Source: Liquidambar formosana
Taxonomy: Eukaryota > Streptophyta > Magnoliopsida > Saxifragales > Altingiaceae
Assembly (NCBI GenBank): GCA_039720395.1
Contig: CM077833.1
Location: 21,587,771 to 21,651,770, forward strand
Direction of reading: 5' to 3'
DNA length: 64,000 bases
The translations under genes were made by a program, and so were the position numbers. The stretch's first letter is position 1. Each line of letters starts with the position of its first letter. Below the pieces are notes generated by a model. It was not told where the DNA came from. It ran no database searches and was given only the letters and a program-made list of their open reading frames with translations. Shown piece by piece: positions 10,524-23,500 of this stretch.

Positions 10524-11289
10524 TAGGGATATAAACGGGACAGGTTTTTTTAGGGCCCTGCCCCATCCCACTAGAGCATCCCACTTCTAGTAGGAAGAGG
10601 TTTGAGATATTATTTAATGGGGTAGGGGCGGGTTTGGGATTTTATTAAGAGCCCGTTAAAGTTTGGGGCGGGGTTAGAATTTTCATTAAAAATCCGTCCC
10701 GAACCCACCCCGATTATCTACTCTCTTTTACTATTATGCCTCTATTAATATGTAATAATACACTTATGCCATTCAATATATAAAGACCTCTAATTTGTTA
10801 GATTGTTTTATGCCTTTGTTAGGATCTTGTTTCTTTTTCTTGTATCTTTGTTCTATTCCGTTTTGTTGGGAGTTGTGACTCTTTTATTGAAAAAAATTAT
10901 TGTTATTATGTCACTCTTTTTAATTGTTATGTTATATTTTATTAATCTTTCATATAGAAAAATTGAAAGTAGTTTGATAAATTTAATGAATGAATTTTAA
11001 AATTTTCTTATAATAAATATGGTAAAATAAAACAATTATTTTTTCTTAAAAATAAATTTATGCTATAGAACGTAATCAATTTTTTGTTTCGTCCCTTCCC
11101 GTCCTGTCGTGTCCCACAAAGTATAAATGGGACGGGACAGGGCGGGGTGGGAATGAGATTTTCAAATTTAAATGGGATGGGAATGGAATTGAATGTTAAA
11201 TTTAAAGTGGGTTTGGAATGGGAAAAATCCTAATGGGTTGGGGTTGGAAGAGGGCTTCCCGTACCAAACCCGCCCCATTGACATCCCTA
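10524..11289. mobile_element. hAT-like non-autonomous element, copy 2 (inverted)
   Basis: Its ends are TAGGGATATAAACGGGACAG and CCCCATTGACATCCCTA. The flanking 8-mers ATTACATA (10516-10523) and ATTACATT (11290-11297) match at 7 of 8. Its reverse complement aligns along its whole length with the element at 9755-10505, including the end segment GGTTTGGTACGGG and the internal CTATATGAAAGATTAATAAA motif. The two copies therefore form a long inverted repeat with only 18 bp between them. Confidence 0.7.
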
Positions 11290-11670
11290 ATTACATTTAA
11301 AAACAAAATTTGGGCCAAGCTACCCTAGGCTACAGCCCAAGGTAGCCCTTATGTGGCTGCGCCCTTGTTGCACTCTCTCTAAGAGTCAACTTATTTGAAT
11401 ACAAGAGCAGATCAAAATTTATCTTATGCACTCTCTCTTTGTACTAGTCTTATATATCTTCTTCGTTTCAGAAGTAACATAATATAATTAAATTGAAGCC
11501 TAAGGGTAAAATTTTAGATGAGACCTTTTTGAATGGGGTCGAAGGCGAAATTTCAAATACGACCTTTAATACATAAATTTTTTGATAAGTCGGTTAGTGT
11601 CTTAGGAGTTAGGCCCAAGACAACCGCCTCCATATATCAGTATCTTGTTGAGTCATTAGGTTTTGCTTTA

Positions 11671-12070
11671 GGAAACGGCTATTGCAACCCCCCATTCCTA
11701 TAAGCCCACCCCCCATCCTTTAGGTTTTTAAGGTTTTATGCAAAATATAAAAAGTTTTTATGAAAACCGGCCGTGATGTCCACTAGAAAACATTATTTTG
11801 AACAACTTTGCAGAAGAAAGTTTTTCCAAAATTTATCGTTTAGGTAGACTTTTTGGCAAAAAATGAAATAAATGCTATAAATGGTTAAAAAGTATATTTA
11901 AATGATAGATTTTGGAAAAACTTTCTTCTGCAAAGTTGTTCAAAATGATGTTTTCTAATGGACATCACGGCCGGTTTTCATAAAAACCATTTATATTTTG
12001 CATAAAACCTTAAAAACCTAAAAGATGGGGGGTGGGCTTATAGGAATGGGGGGTTGCAATAGCCGTTCCC
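11671..12070. mobile_element. Mutator-like foldback MITE, copy with perfect 9-bp TSD
   Basis: A 400-bp palindrome of the same family as 3612-4010, beginning GGAAACGGCTATTGCAACCC and ending GGGTTGCAATAGCCGTTCCC. The exact flanking repeat TTTGCTTTA lies at 11662-11670 and 12071-12079. Left and right arms remain nearly fully complementary, so a transcript across it would fold into a long hairpin. Confidence 0.9.
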
Positions 12071-12079
12071 TTTGCTTTA

Positions 12080-14872
12080 AGCCGTGCACGTATGCCCAAA
12101 TGCGCTTGGATTTTAGTTTTGAAATTTTGTATGGGAAACACACAATTGGATCCCCCAAACATATATTTCAACTAGTGCGACATAGATGTACGGAATGATT
12201 GTACCCTAAACCTTGCCCATTCGAGTCTCTTGGTTGAACTTTGAAATGCAGTGAGTTCAAAGGTTAATCAAATGGAACAGGATCAAAATAGGTGAAAATT
12301 TCAACCCTTCTAGAGCCTGATAATGGTCTAAGGGACTAGGGGGGTTTCATTTTGACCTATCTCCCTTTAATAAAATGGAAACTTTTGCAATATTTATGGT
12401 TTTTGAGTGTTCTTTCCAAGGTCAGACTTTTCTCTAGTGGGCTACCTAACTTGGGAGTACTAGGATAGAGACAACCATATAGAGACCAACTTCTCTATTA
12501 TATCAGCAATGTCTTGGTGACCTTCCATATTATAATGAAAGCTGCCCCCATTCATATTGGCAACCGTGAGCTAACATATTGTACAGCCTCACAAGTTTTA
12601 CCCAGCCTACACACCAAAGAATTGTCAAAAGGATCCAAAGAAGCCAGCCAATCCTTTTCCCCAGGACCAATGCCGACGGTGTAAGGTCGCACCACCAGTC
12701 TAGCCACGAGTTGTGGGTCGAGTCTTCGAAGACCAATTTGCGTCAGCTTACAATGGATTTTCATCATTGCTTACGTATACTAATTTCCACAGTTAGTGAA
12801 AACATAATGAAAGTAAAAATATATAACAAACAGATTCATTATTTAATCTTGATCGCTTCTTATAAAAAATAAATAAATAAAAAGTAAATATATAATAAAG
12901 TAGGCAATCAATAGAATGAATAAATAAATTTGTGTATCTTGATTATCGTTTCATGAAGGTTGAACAGGTTGTCTGTCTGTTTTAGATGGGTGGGCGCACA
13001 CAAGAACTCATCCTGATATACCACCTTCTTTTCAACCCTAGCTAGATTGAATGATGTTAGACAAATGAAGATCCACTTCCCAATATGGTATGCATCTCAT
13101 TGGCCTTAGTTTAAGCAAGGTCTTTAATATGCCACATTTTCGTGGACTTGATTTGTCTTATCGAGCATTTGAATAATAGTTAATGGAGGAATTGGTCAAA
13201 AAGGGGTGCGCTAGCCCTTGGGTGTATTTACAAGCTTTTTATGTTTTTGGGGTATTGCTTGAATTTCAAGACACGTGTTCTATGATTGAATAGAAGAACT
13301 TGCATAAATCTAGCTTGCATGAAAAATTTAAATAAAAAAAAATCATAATAATATGGCGCATGGTTTAATTACAAGTATTGATTACCCACATGAGTAGCTC
13401 AGTTGGAAAATCTTAGGGCTTGTTTGGGAACGTACTTCAAAAATTGAATCAGGTTCAGTTTGAAAAAAAACCTTTATTTATGCCTTATTTTTAGAATAAA
13501 GTTGAACTGTTTAGTAGGAAAAAGAAACTTACCAAATAATATGAAATCAAAACTGATCAGACTTATCATCAACTGGTCAAGTTCTCAGGTTTGCCGAACA
13601 ACCCCTTAGGGGTGTAATACCTCAAGATCTTGGTTTTGAGTCCAAGCCTTAACTGAAACCTGCAGCTTGCGGGAGGTTGTGGGTTTTTGTGGTTTACCCT
13701 CGTTTCATGAACAGTCAATGGGGTAGGGTCAAGGGTTTCGCATCATTTTTAAAAAAAGATGCTAATCAAAGTTTGATAATATCTCACATTTACCAACGTC
13801 TAATCCATATTCTCCGTCAACTTCGACTGGTGCGCGCGTGTATATTTTAACGTATTTATGAGTTAATTTATTTCAATGACATTGAATTAATATGAGAACT
13901 AGCTAATATGAGAACTTGGAGCATGTCCTAAAATTAAATCCCTTAGATGGTTGAAAAATGGGAGAGCTCGTAACAAGAGGGATCGATGAGGACTGTCTCA
14001 TCATAGACAGGCTCTATCTTGTGGCCAGGGTTAGATGGGAATTGGAGGGAGAGACTATAATCTTTTGGGGTTGGAAAGAGGGAGACAGAGAGAGAGAAAG
14101 AGAGAGAGAGAGAGGACACCCTCAACAAAAAATTATCCGTTGGGGTTGGCTGCAAATTTTGTTGAAATTGCTTTTTTAAGTTCGTAAACACTGAGGCCAG
14201 TCTCTCTCACATGACCCTGATCGAGGGCTGAGGTGAGTACAACTGAGAAAAAAAATAGATGGGTGGAGAGCAACAATCATCATTGCTAAAAACCAGATTA
14301 TTCTCTGGCATGGGCCACCATGATTTCAAAAGAGAGGGTCACATGTCACGACATCCTCTTAAAAGGTCCTCCTCAATTCCCAAAATCCCATGGCTAAGCA
14401 TCACTTCTGCTTCTTCTTTTTTTTTTTTTTCATCATTGTATTTTATTTGAGACAGATGTATAGGTTAATCAGTTTTATTCCCTTTCGATTTCAGTTACCC
14501 CAAAGTCCAAAATTAATCATTTCTTCTAGCTATCAAAATGATTCCAAAAAGAATAAGAGAATCAAATGTTTCTCTTTTATGGTATTCATCATCTCCTTCT
14601 AAATACATTCACTTTTAAGATATCATATAGTCATTTATTTTCTGATAATTGATCCATATGATGTGGGCAATCAGGTGGTGGTGAGCGCTCTCTCTTTAAT
14701 CCTCATATGGGGCCTGCTTCTCAGTCTAGGTTGATCATTTTGAGGTCCCCCTTTACCAGATTTTGAGTTTGCTTGGCAGATTAGAGGTACGGTATTGCTG
14801 CCCCTCATGGAGTCATGGCTATTAACATTTTCTTGTTTTTTTCACTAGTAAAACTTTCCCTCCCCTCCCCAA

Positions 14873-14912
<40 letters not shown>

Positions 14913-16188
14913 TAGCCTTAGTCTTTTCAGAGCTAAAAGATTTACCTCTACCATTATATACCATATATACTGTGAATATGTTGGACAGCTAAGGTTGATG
15001 GCAGCTTATTACTTGTCAATTAATACCAAATAGACTTCCATTCTTTTTATTCAGAACAATATATGCCTCCATGGACCACCTCCTTAGCTTCAAGTTCAAT
15101 TAATTAATGCACTAAGCTCAACAATAATCACAATCAAATTATGAAAACCGCCAACTTAATTGTGGGTGGGCTCTACTTCTGAAGCACTACGTTCGATTAG
15201 ATATAATAATGGCATGTGTTAATTACAAGCTTATAATAATTTATTAACTCGACCATATTATTTATTTGTTATCCACAATGAAAATTTGGGGGAAAAAAAT
15301 ATTTGTAACTTTAAATTTTGTATTTGATTGTCTATTTATGGTAGTTGTGATTAGTATGTATAATACTCCGTATACGATGGGCTCGAACTCAGCCATCTTG
15401 GCCACTTAAATCAGAATAAATCAAGGACAGCAAAGACCTTTGACTTCAACCAATCAGCTTTTTACATGTGTTTAAGCTCACTGGGTCTTCCTTCTAATGA
15501 GCATCTCTGAGTGAAAAGCAAGTCAATATGATAACCACATAAATAAAATAAAATAAAATGAAAAATCCAAATGAAAAAAAAAAAAATTTAAACAAAAAAA
15601 AGAAAAAAAAAAGAAAAGAAAAAAAGGAAGAAGAAGAAGGAAAACAAAACAATTCAATTAATGGAGACGTTTTTAACTTCTTGTTTATGATGGCGGCAGC
15701 TAAGGATTTCCCAAATCTTGGCACCAATCACTCCACTACGTCATTGCCCAGTTTTGGCTGATAATAAAAAAATCGTGGCACAAATGACATGTTTCGCAAA
15801 AATAAAATGAGTCCAGACAATAGAAATGACAATATATGTCTTATCTAATTACTGCTTATAAGAGCCAAAAACCAAGAGTGGTATGGAGAAAAATAAACTC
15901 CGTCCATTCCTATTTAAGTGGTCCACTTTTCTTTCTGGGGCATTCCAAAATTATTGTCACATTCAAAAAGTTAATGATTTTTTTTTTTTTGATTTCCTAA
16001 ACTATTTTTGAAAATGTCTTTTCTCTCTTTCTAATGTTTTGTACATTTAAGGACAAAATTGGAATTTTAAAATATAAATATTGATTTGAAAGCATTTAAT
16101 AGAGTTACCTAAAAAATGTGTTTTTTGAAAAGGAACAGTCAAATAAGAAAGAAGAGAGTATTAAGATTTCTAGATTTCACATGATTTA
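12080..16188. other. Intergenic region with repeats, no supportable gene
   Basis: There is no conserved gene here. A stretch at 12530-12767 is open on the minus strand in two overlapping frames with fairly balanced base composition, but neither product resembles a family I know. The region also holds a PIF-like MITE (listed separately), a GA-rich run at about 14083-14114, poly-A followed by (TA)n at about 14870-14914, and purine-rich low-complexity sequence at about 15575-15650. Confidence 0.5.
13417..13605. mobile_element. PIF/Harbinger-like MITE
   Basis: The ends GGGCTTGTTTGGGAACG and TTGCCGAACAACCCC are inverted repeats, flanked by TTA at 13414-13416 and 13606-13608. The interior stretch around TTGAAAAAAAACC and TTTATGCCTTATTTTTAG recurs in reverse orientation in the element at 51216-51449, so they are two copies of one family. 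Confidence 0.65.
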
Positions 16189-16204
16189 TCCTAGCTTATA
16201 GTTT

Positions 16205-16416
16205 TTTTTTTTGGCCAAGCAACGAGATGTCCGAACTGTCAGAACCCGACAAATCCCCCTCCTCACGCGGGGCTACCGCCCCATGAGATTGTTTAACGTC
16301 CAGGCTAATAGCCCTGACTGGTGGCTGGCTGGCCAAGAAAAATTGGTTGGTTTCGAACCTGAGATGTCTGAATTTACAGCTCACCCCTTCACCGCCAAGC
16401 CAACTTTCGTTGGTTT
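16205..16416 (-). mobile_element. tRNA-derived SINE with target duplication
   Basis: Read on the minus strand, the unit starts near AACGAAAGTTGGCTTGGCGG. It carries an A-box-like segment (TGGCTTGGCGGTGAAGGG) and then a B-box-like GGTTCGAAACC, the split RNA polymerase III promoter of tRNA-derived SINEs. It ends in a poly-A tail, seen as the T run at about 16202-16212 on the plus strand. The insertion is bracketed by the direct repeat TCCTAGCTTATAG (16189-16201 and 16416-16428), which extends to 16 bp if the following TTT is counted. The variable-length duplication and A-tail identify LINE-mediated retrotransposition. Confidence 0.75.
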
Positions 16417-16428
16417 CCTAGCTTATAG

Positions 16429-17613
16429 TTTGCTCTTTCTTTCTTTCTTTCATTTTTTTTTTTTTTTTCCTGCAAAATCCTTATAATTAGTTTCACGAGC
16501 AAAGATTTTTTTCTTCTTTTTAAATTTCCATTTGGAAATACCAGCCAATAAATTTAGCTTGAGGTGAGGGGAGGCTCAGGATAGGCATGCATCTTTGTGA
16601 GCGAAAAAAAAATAGAAAAAAAAAAAAGAAAAAAACAATACATACTTCAGCTTATGGTGATTATCTCTTTATGACAAATACTTAAGGCGCAATTAGACAT
16701 TGAAATAAGAATTAAACAATTATAGTACTATATTATACATAGTATTAAAGGTGCAAATCTATCATTTTAAACAAAAATTCAAGAGAGTAATGGCTAGTAC
16801 CACAAATAAAACTGACATTTAAAATATTGGCATTTTATGAATTTCTAAAATGTGACTATAATTGATATGATAAGATCTATAATTAATGTTATAGGATCTA
16901 TAGTTGATTTTATAAGAGAAATTTTCATTATTTTGAGTATTTACTCTCAATGTGATGGATTTTTGCTGTTTCAGTACTATATATATAATACACTATATTT
17001 GTTTAATTTTCATTTCAACAACCAGTAGAGCCTTCCAGATGGGTGGTTTAGTAAGTAACGAGGGGCGGTAGTACATAAGATTAATCAAGGAAAAGGAAAA
17101 AACAAAAAGAAAAACAAAACAAAACAAAATTAAGAACAAAAAAAGCTTAAAAGTTTGATAACCCTTGGACCACCCAACATTTTTACAATACATAGTCAAG
17201 TAACATAGCAGCGGCCTATTCATTTTCTTCCCGTAGGTAAGGTACGAAGAAAGAAATCTTGCAGCAGCAGCAGCAGCCAAACCATGTAATGCCATCACCA
17301 GTCAAAAAAAGAACTTAAACTAATAGATCAAAACAATTAAAGGAAATAAATCTGAAAGGTCGATCTGTAATCATTCTATGGATGTTTAATCCGAATTTTA
17401 AAGCAGAAAAGACATACACTATAATTTACAAATAATTAATTATGATAATAAATATGATGCCGCAACATATATAGATATATATATATCTACTTAGGCAGCG
17501 ATGATTAGGGTTAAAGACACAAACCCTCATCATCATCATATCTGTGGGAAAAACCCTCCTCATTTTTCCTCCTCCTCAGTATACTTTCTGTACTGTTTAT
17601 CGCTGCTCAAACA
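16429..17613. other. AT-rich region downstream of the VQ gene
   Basis: No gene can be supported. The first 150 bases downstream of the minus-strand VQ stop codon (17613 downwards) are presumably its 3' untranslated region. A (CAG)n-like run lies at about 17260-17277 (GCAGCAGCAGCAGCAGCC). The rest is AT-rich spacer. Confidence 0.5.
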
Positions 17614-18966
17614 CTAATCCGAAGGACAAATCCATGACTCCACCGTACCTTCACCTCTTGAGGAAACATTCTCCAACCCCTTTTCAGGGTGGAAATCCGA
17701 TGAAGAAGCCGAGCAATTCAACTTAAAGCCACTAACCCGATGTGAATTATCGAAATTATCATTGAAAGGTGGCCTCAAGTGATCCTGATGACTCCCATCG
17801 TTCGCTCCCGCGCCACCTCTCCCATCGGAGTTGGTTACATGATTTGGAAAACCACTAAAGTTTGCATTCATATGTCCTCCGTGGCCCATTCCCAATTCCT
17901 CAAGGGAATGAATCGTTGTAGAACTTCCTTGAGACTTTGTGCCAAAAACGGAGGACATGTCCCCGCTTAATGGGTACTTAAAGGGAGGGGGAAGAGGGGA
18001 CTGTAAGAGAGACTGGAATGTGAGAATTGGGTTTTGCATGTGTAGTACATTTTGAGGTTGTTTGTGGAGAAGGCCTAGATCAGAAGGTAGCTGGTAATTA
18101 TTGTTACCAGAAGTTGAATTTACATTGTTGGATGCAGCAGACATGGAGGTGGTAATAGGATTATTGTTAGTGGTACTAGCAATATTAGTTGCATCAACCA
18201 TAGTAGAGTTCAAAAACGAAGGAGAAGCAGAAGAAGAAGAGGATGATACAAATGGGGTTGGTTGAACCTTCTGTGGTGAAGGCCTTAAAGGGTAAAGAGG
18301 CCCCAGTGATTCCAAATGACCGGACCTCAAGGATGACCCACTTCCAAACAGATCAAACCGACCTCGAGAATACGACGAGCTGGCCGAGAACGGTGGCGCC
18401 GGGATCCCGGTGAATTCCTGCACCATTGCTCGGAAATTCGACGTGTCTGTGGTGAGAACCGTGGTGGGTGCGCGCCTTGAGGCTCGGGTTCGCTTCTTCG
18501 GGTTTCGAACAACGTTGGTTTGATCCATTGAGGCAGAAGGTCGAGCACCATCTTCATGAACCGAGCGTATCATCTTGGATGAGCTTGGGAATGAACCCTG
18601 ACTGGGTCCTTGAGCGCCGCCTAAGGTAGACTGGCTTGATGAGGATGAGCCTATTAGGTTTCCGAGAGGGGTGCAGTTGGGGTCGGATCGCTGGCCTGAT
18701 CTGGACCAAACTACGTCGAGATTTGATAATGAATTTGGATTTAGGTGGGCTGGTGATTGTGAGAAGACATCAAGGTAATTTGATGGAGGGTTGAACATAG
18801 AAGGTGAGTGGCTTTGGTGGTGAGAAAGATGGGTATGCTGTGGGTTTGAGATGGGATTAAAGTGGCTGGAAGAGTTCAAGAAAGTTGGGATCGGGTCGGG
18901 CCGTGAGTCGTACTCTTCATCACCACCACTTGAAGACTGCATACTACCACTATTACCAGAATCCAT
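17614..18966 (-). CDS. VQ motif-containing protein
   Basis: The coding sequence is a single uninterrupted exon of 450 residues starting at the ATG at 18966. An upstream in-frame ATG at 18993 would add nine residues, but the M-D-S-G-N-S start is the one typical of this subgroup. The protein is Ser/Asn-rich and probably disordered. A basic, nuclear-localisation-like stretch (PKKRTRASRR) lies at about residues 156-165, directly before the VQ core FRAMVQEFTGIPAPPF at 178-193. VQ proteins are plant-specific nuclear cofactors that bind group I and IIc WRKY transcription factors through this motif and tune defence and developmental transcription. The S-x-F-R-x-M-V-Q-x-F-T-G-I-P form and large size place it with the long VQ proteins of the At1g35830/At5g65170 type. 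I infer this from memory of the family, so the exact orthologue is not assigned. No frame defect is seen in this gene. Confidence 0.93.
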   Translation of the reverse strand: MDSGNSGSMQSSSGGDEEYDSRPDPIPTFLNSSSHFNPISNPQHTHLSHHQSHSPSMFNPPSNYLDVFSQSPAHLNPNSLSNLDVVWSRSGQRSDPNCTPLGNLIGSSSSSQSTLGGAQGPSQGSFPSSSKMIRSVHEDGARPSASMDQTNVVRNPKKRTRASRRAPTTVLTTDTSNFRAMVQEFTGIPAPPFSASSSYSRGRFDLFGSGSSLRSGHLESLGPLYPLRPSPQKVQPTPFVSSSSSSASPSFLNSTMVDATNIASTTNNNPITTSMSAASNNVNSTSGNNNYQLPSDLGLLHKQPQNVLHMQNPILTFQSLLQSPLPPPFKYPLSGDMSSVFGTKSQGSSTTIHSLEELGMGHGGHMNANFSGFPNHVTNSDGRGGAGANDGSHQDHLRPPFNDNFDNSHRVSGFKLNCSASSSDFHPEKGLENVSSRGEGTVESWICPSD

Positions 18967-19052
18967 TGCTTTTAACTTGAGAATTGAGTGCAATAAGGAC
19001 GATAATAGAGTACAGAAGAAGGAAAAAAGAAAGGGGGTAAAAGATAGTGAAA

Positions 19053-19458
19053 CCTGAAAAGAGTTGGTGATGGTCGCAAAGTTTGCAGAAAGAAAGAAAT
19101 AGTATCAAAGCACCAATTATGAGAATACTGCAAAACAATCCATGGAGTAAATTGAGAGAGATACTTCTAGAACAGCTAACTTTCAGAAAGTCCCCTTGTC
19201 TTTCCCCTTGGAGCTAGCAAAAGTTCATGTGAAAAGGAAGAGGAAAAACGGATCTTAACTTGATGGGTAGGGAAGAAAGCAGAGAAAGCTTATGGGAATT
19301 GGAGACTGAAGAGATAGGAGGGGGTGCTTTTTCTGTCTTGTCTCTGGCTCTTCTATATGCTATGAAGTAGGGTTTTGGAGAAAGGAAAAGAGAAAAGAAA
19401 GGAGAGGAAAGCTTACTTAAGCTTTTGAGCTCTAAAAGAGAGGAGAGTTTCAGCACTT

Positions 19459-19493
<35 letters not shown>

Positions 19494-19520
19494 TCCTCTA
19501 GAGATTTGAGGGGTGGGGTC
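19053..19520 (-). promoter_or_regulatory. Leader of the VQ gene with CT repeat and probable 5'UTR intron
   Basis: On the minus strand upstream of the VQ start, a good acceptor (CTCTTTTCAG followed by GTTTCACTATC) sits near 19053. A good donor (TTAA followed by GTAAGC) sits near 19419, suggesting one intron inside the 5' untranslated region. Just upstream is a CT-rich tract (plus-strand GA run at about 19460-19491), typical of plant leaders and core promoters. The intron is predicted from splice signals only. Confidence 0.4.
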
Positions 19521-19525
19521 GCCAT

Positions 19526-20486
19526 TGGAGGACAAAAAGAGCTCGGCTGATGATGGCTGGCAACGGGTCAAACTCAAAATGAATGAGAGAGATGGTTGGC
19601 GAGTATGTATGATTTCGAATGCGGAAGGTAGGGAGAAAACCATATACGGAGTATGGGGTAAAGGTTTAAAATTACGAAAGAAAATTAAATGAAAAATATA
19701 TATATTAAAAATGAAAAAGAAAGAAAATAATACTAATACTAATAATAAGGTGGCTAACAACTGAGTTGGATAACGGCGTTGGCTCAAAGACGCGTCGTGG
19801 ACGTGGATGAAAAGGGGCCAAAAAAAAAAAAGAAAAAATTAGTGAACAAAACAACCACCGCCACCGTGGCACCGTCAATATTACTGAAAGAAAAAGGAGA
19901 AATGACCCTTAGTGACCACTTCCCATGTCATAGCAAACTAAAGGACGTTAGCAGTTAATTTGTAACATGTTGACAGTTAGTTTGTAACAAGTAACAAGTT
20001 GACAGGCTAAGGCATTTGATTTGGAAAGGGTCACCAAAAGGTCATTTTCCCATCATCTCTCTCCACTAAGCTGACTTAGCTTAGTAGCTTGAATCACCCC
20101 TTACTTAGAGTGGAAACCAAAACGTTCACAAACTTTGTATTTATATCAGGATGGGACATGTCACTGAGTCTAGGAGTACGGTCATTAACATAAGAAAAAT
20201 GTCATTCTTTTTGCTGATTTCATAATTATTATGGTAGTATATTTTTTTTCTTTCTTTTTATTTGAGGTGACATGTAATTGATGTAAGGATGGCATAACAA
20301 TGTACTTTTTCTTCCATCTCAAATTGTTTGAATTACTTTGACTAAACACACATATTAAGATGAGCTAGTTAATACATTATCATGTGACTCATTAAATTTA
20401 AATTTTCAATTTTATACTCTTACTTTATTATGTATCATGGTTAGAGTAATTGTAATTTTAAATATAGGAACGTGCACATTGGTAAA

Positions 20487-20518
<32 letters not shown>

Positions 20519-23500
20519 ATTATAAAATAAAGTGGGAGGGAGGATCTTTTTTCATTGAATTTAATGGGGCAGTTGTGGTGATTCAATGTCAATTTCCATA
20601 TCAAGGATTTGTTAATATGAAATGTTAAATCAAGTATTCTGCCAAATATAAAGAAAAAGATTGGTATATAAAACGATGCATAACACTGTTATTTGTGAAG
20701 TTTTTAATTTTTCTTCCCTTCCTTTTTGTACCAGCTAGCCCTACACTTTTACCTCATATGGAGTTGTCCCCTAATCGTTTTAATCTTTATTATAAAAAGT
20801 GAGGTCCCAATTCAAGCCTCCAACCTCTCTCCTAAGAGAGAGATATCATCCCCATTATTAAAATTTATACTTTGAACCAATAATTAAAGAAGATTAATAA
20901 AAAAATAACAGAAATTTTTTTGGAACACTGATATATTATTAGAGATTGCTTTCAAACTGATACTCATGTCCGGTTGTCATGGGTTTGGTGTAGGGAAGAC
21001 GAGGTTGGTATCATCTTGTTTTTCCCATATTTTTTTAAGGGTTAGTTTTGTGAAGCTCTCTATATTTTAGTGATTATTTTAACAGCTCAACCATTAAAAT
21101 AAACAGTGAGCTGAAATTCTTTACTTCAGCCTTTGACCAAGTCAGAGCTGAGAAATCCAGGTAAGATTTCAGGAAATAAATCCAAATTATGATTGAGGAA
21201 CATCAGAGAATCTTTTCCAGCCTTTGTCTCTGTAATTGAGATTGAAAACAATGTCTTCTCATCACTTTTTTTTTTTTTTTTTTCTTTCAAAATATAAAAT
21301 ATGCTTGGTCTTTATTACGTATTATTAGAAACAAATTGGAGAAGAGTCTTTCTCTTATGGGGGCAAGTGGGCAACCCAATCCCTCTTCTGGTGAGCTCTC
21401 CCATTGTTTAAGAATTTAAAGCACGTATCATATCGTTATGTTTATAATATTGAGATTGTCACAATGTTAAAAGTTATTGAGTAATTGAAAATATTTTAGA
21501 ATGAAACAAAAATCCTTTGCCTCCTTAATTAATTGGTCCCCTTGCATCCCACCTATATATATGATTAATTAGGCTATAAACTTAAAAATTACTAAAATTT
21601 CTTGAGACCCATCAAATAATGGCTCTCAGATCTTTGAGTGAATTTCAAACTTTGACCTATCGTATAATTAGATCAGATGATATTTTATGGTAAAATTTTA
21701 CATGTGAGACTCTCGAGTATCCTCTATCCAATGGTAAAACATGTGTCTTAAGATGTATGTGATATTTCATCTCTTGAAAAAGTAAGTATTATGAAACAAA
21801 GAAATAGTGGGGATTGTTAATTAGTACCCCAATGAGGAAAACCCTCATCCTAACTTTTTATCATAGAAACATATGTTCGTACAAGAGGAATTTGGATCCT
21901 CTATAGATTTTTTCTTTGTAAGGATTTTGAAGGGTTTTTCATGATCACCAAACCAGTTTGATTTGTAAATGAATAAAAAGATAAAGACTTATTGTATCAA
22001 CAAAACTAACTTGTAGGATATGAAAAGTCCTATAAAATCCCTACAAGAAAAGACTCTACAAAAGATCCTAGTCCATACAAAAGACATGCAATTAAATTCA
22101 ATCACTTTTCTAATGTTACCCCACAAGGCCACAACCTCGTCATCATCATTTTTATATTGTCAGTCTCCTTTTTAAATGGGTGCTTACCATTCTTCCATCA
22201 AAATTACACTAAAAATATTGGTACAGATGGATAGATCAGTTCAACCACATCCGAGTTCGCTGCAACCATCAAAAGCAAAAAAGAAATTCACAGTCCCCCA
22301 TTTTTTCTAGTTAATTAAACCCTTGGATATTATATTACTGGTAATTAATTATCTGATTACAATATAAACATACATCAATTTGTGGTTTAATACTTAAATG
22401 GAGTAGACGTCTTTATCATTTATACGTGTATTATATTCTCTCTTCATGCCATTGGCCACCCTACAAACCATATCCCAAACCCCAAAAGATTCCGAAATCT
22501 CATTACGTCTTCTGTGTCTACACGGAATATTAAAAATAAATAATAAAAAAAAGTGGTCACATTGTATTGATATCTCTGATGGATCCCTTTCGTGTGTAAT
22601 TTTGATTGTTTTGTGTTGCATTAACATCTGATAGGGGGATCACGGGGAGACAATGGCTCCGGCTGCTCGCTTGTTGGCCTAATTCGGAATCCCTCTTTGC
22701 GTGTCCAAATGGCTCACCTAGATGTTGATACACTTGTCACAGCCCCACCCTATACATCCTATATCCCACTTGCATTCACCCCAGCGTTAATTAAATAGGA
22801 GCCTCTTGTGAATGGTAATGAACTTTGATAATAAAAAAAAAAAAAAAATAGAAGGGGTGCCACCAATAGTCCTCTCTTAGGCGGTCTTTTAGAATCGGTT
22901 GAATCATAATTTAACCTCTGTCTCATTGAAGGTTAGTAACTCTAGTATATGATTGAGTAAGACTATCAAAAAATAGCTACACGTTGTCGCACCATAACTC
23001 TAGAGACTCAAACCTTTAATTACCTGACTTTCTACACTATAATTTTATCATTAGATTGACCACATGAATGGTAATGAACTAATTAAGGAATAAGTGTTTT
23101 TTCCGTTCTTTTCATGTGAGTGAAATCTTTGAGATAAAAGTGTGAACCTTAACGGGTGGATCGGTGGATTTTGGGAGATACCCATGAAGAAGCAAATGGT
23201 CTTTTGTCAAGGGATTAGATTAAATTTTTTGTCTTTTTTAAAATTAAAAAAAAAAGAAAAAAAAAAAGGGAAATCCATACGCTAGATTTAGGCCACAAAT
23301 TCGATGGTAAAAAAAAAAAAAAAAACGTGCTAATTCTGTCAAGTTAGCCGTAAGAGGCTGCGGACGCTGTGGCCCATGCTTGAAATGGCGGTGGAGGCCA
23401 GGCCATATACTGGCACATCGTCATGGCGCAGTACTACTTTTTCCCGCGTTGGCTTTAGACAACCGCAATTCTGGACTCAACGGTCATCCTCAACATCGCT

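Noticed and set aside
12530..12872. Overlapping open frames on both strands with balanced composition
   Set aside because: No frame shows a recognisable motif. Overlap on both strands without conservation is more likely chance or a worn repeat.
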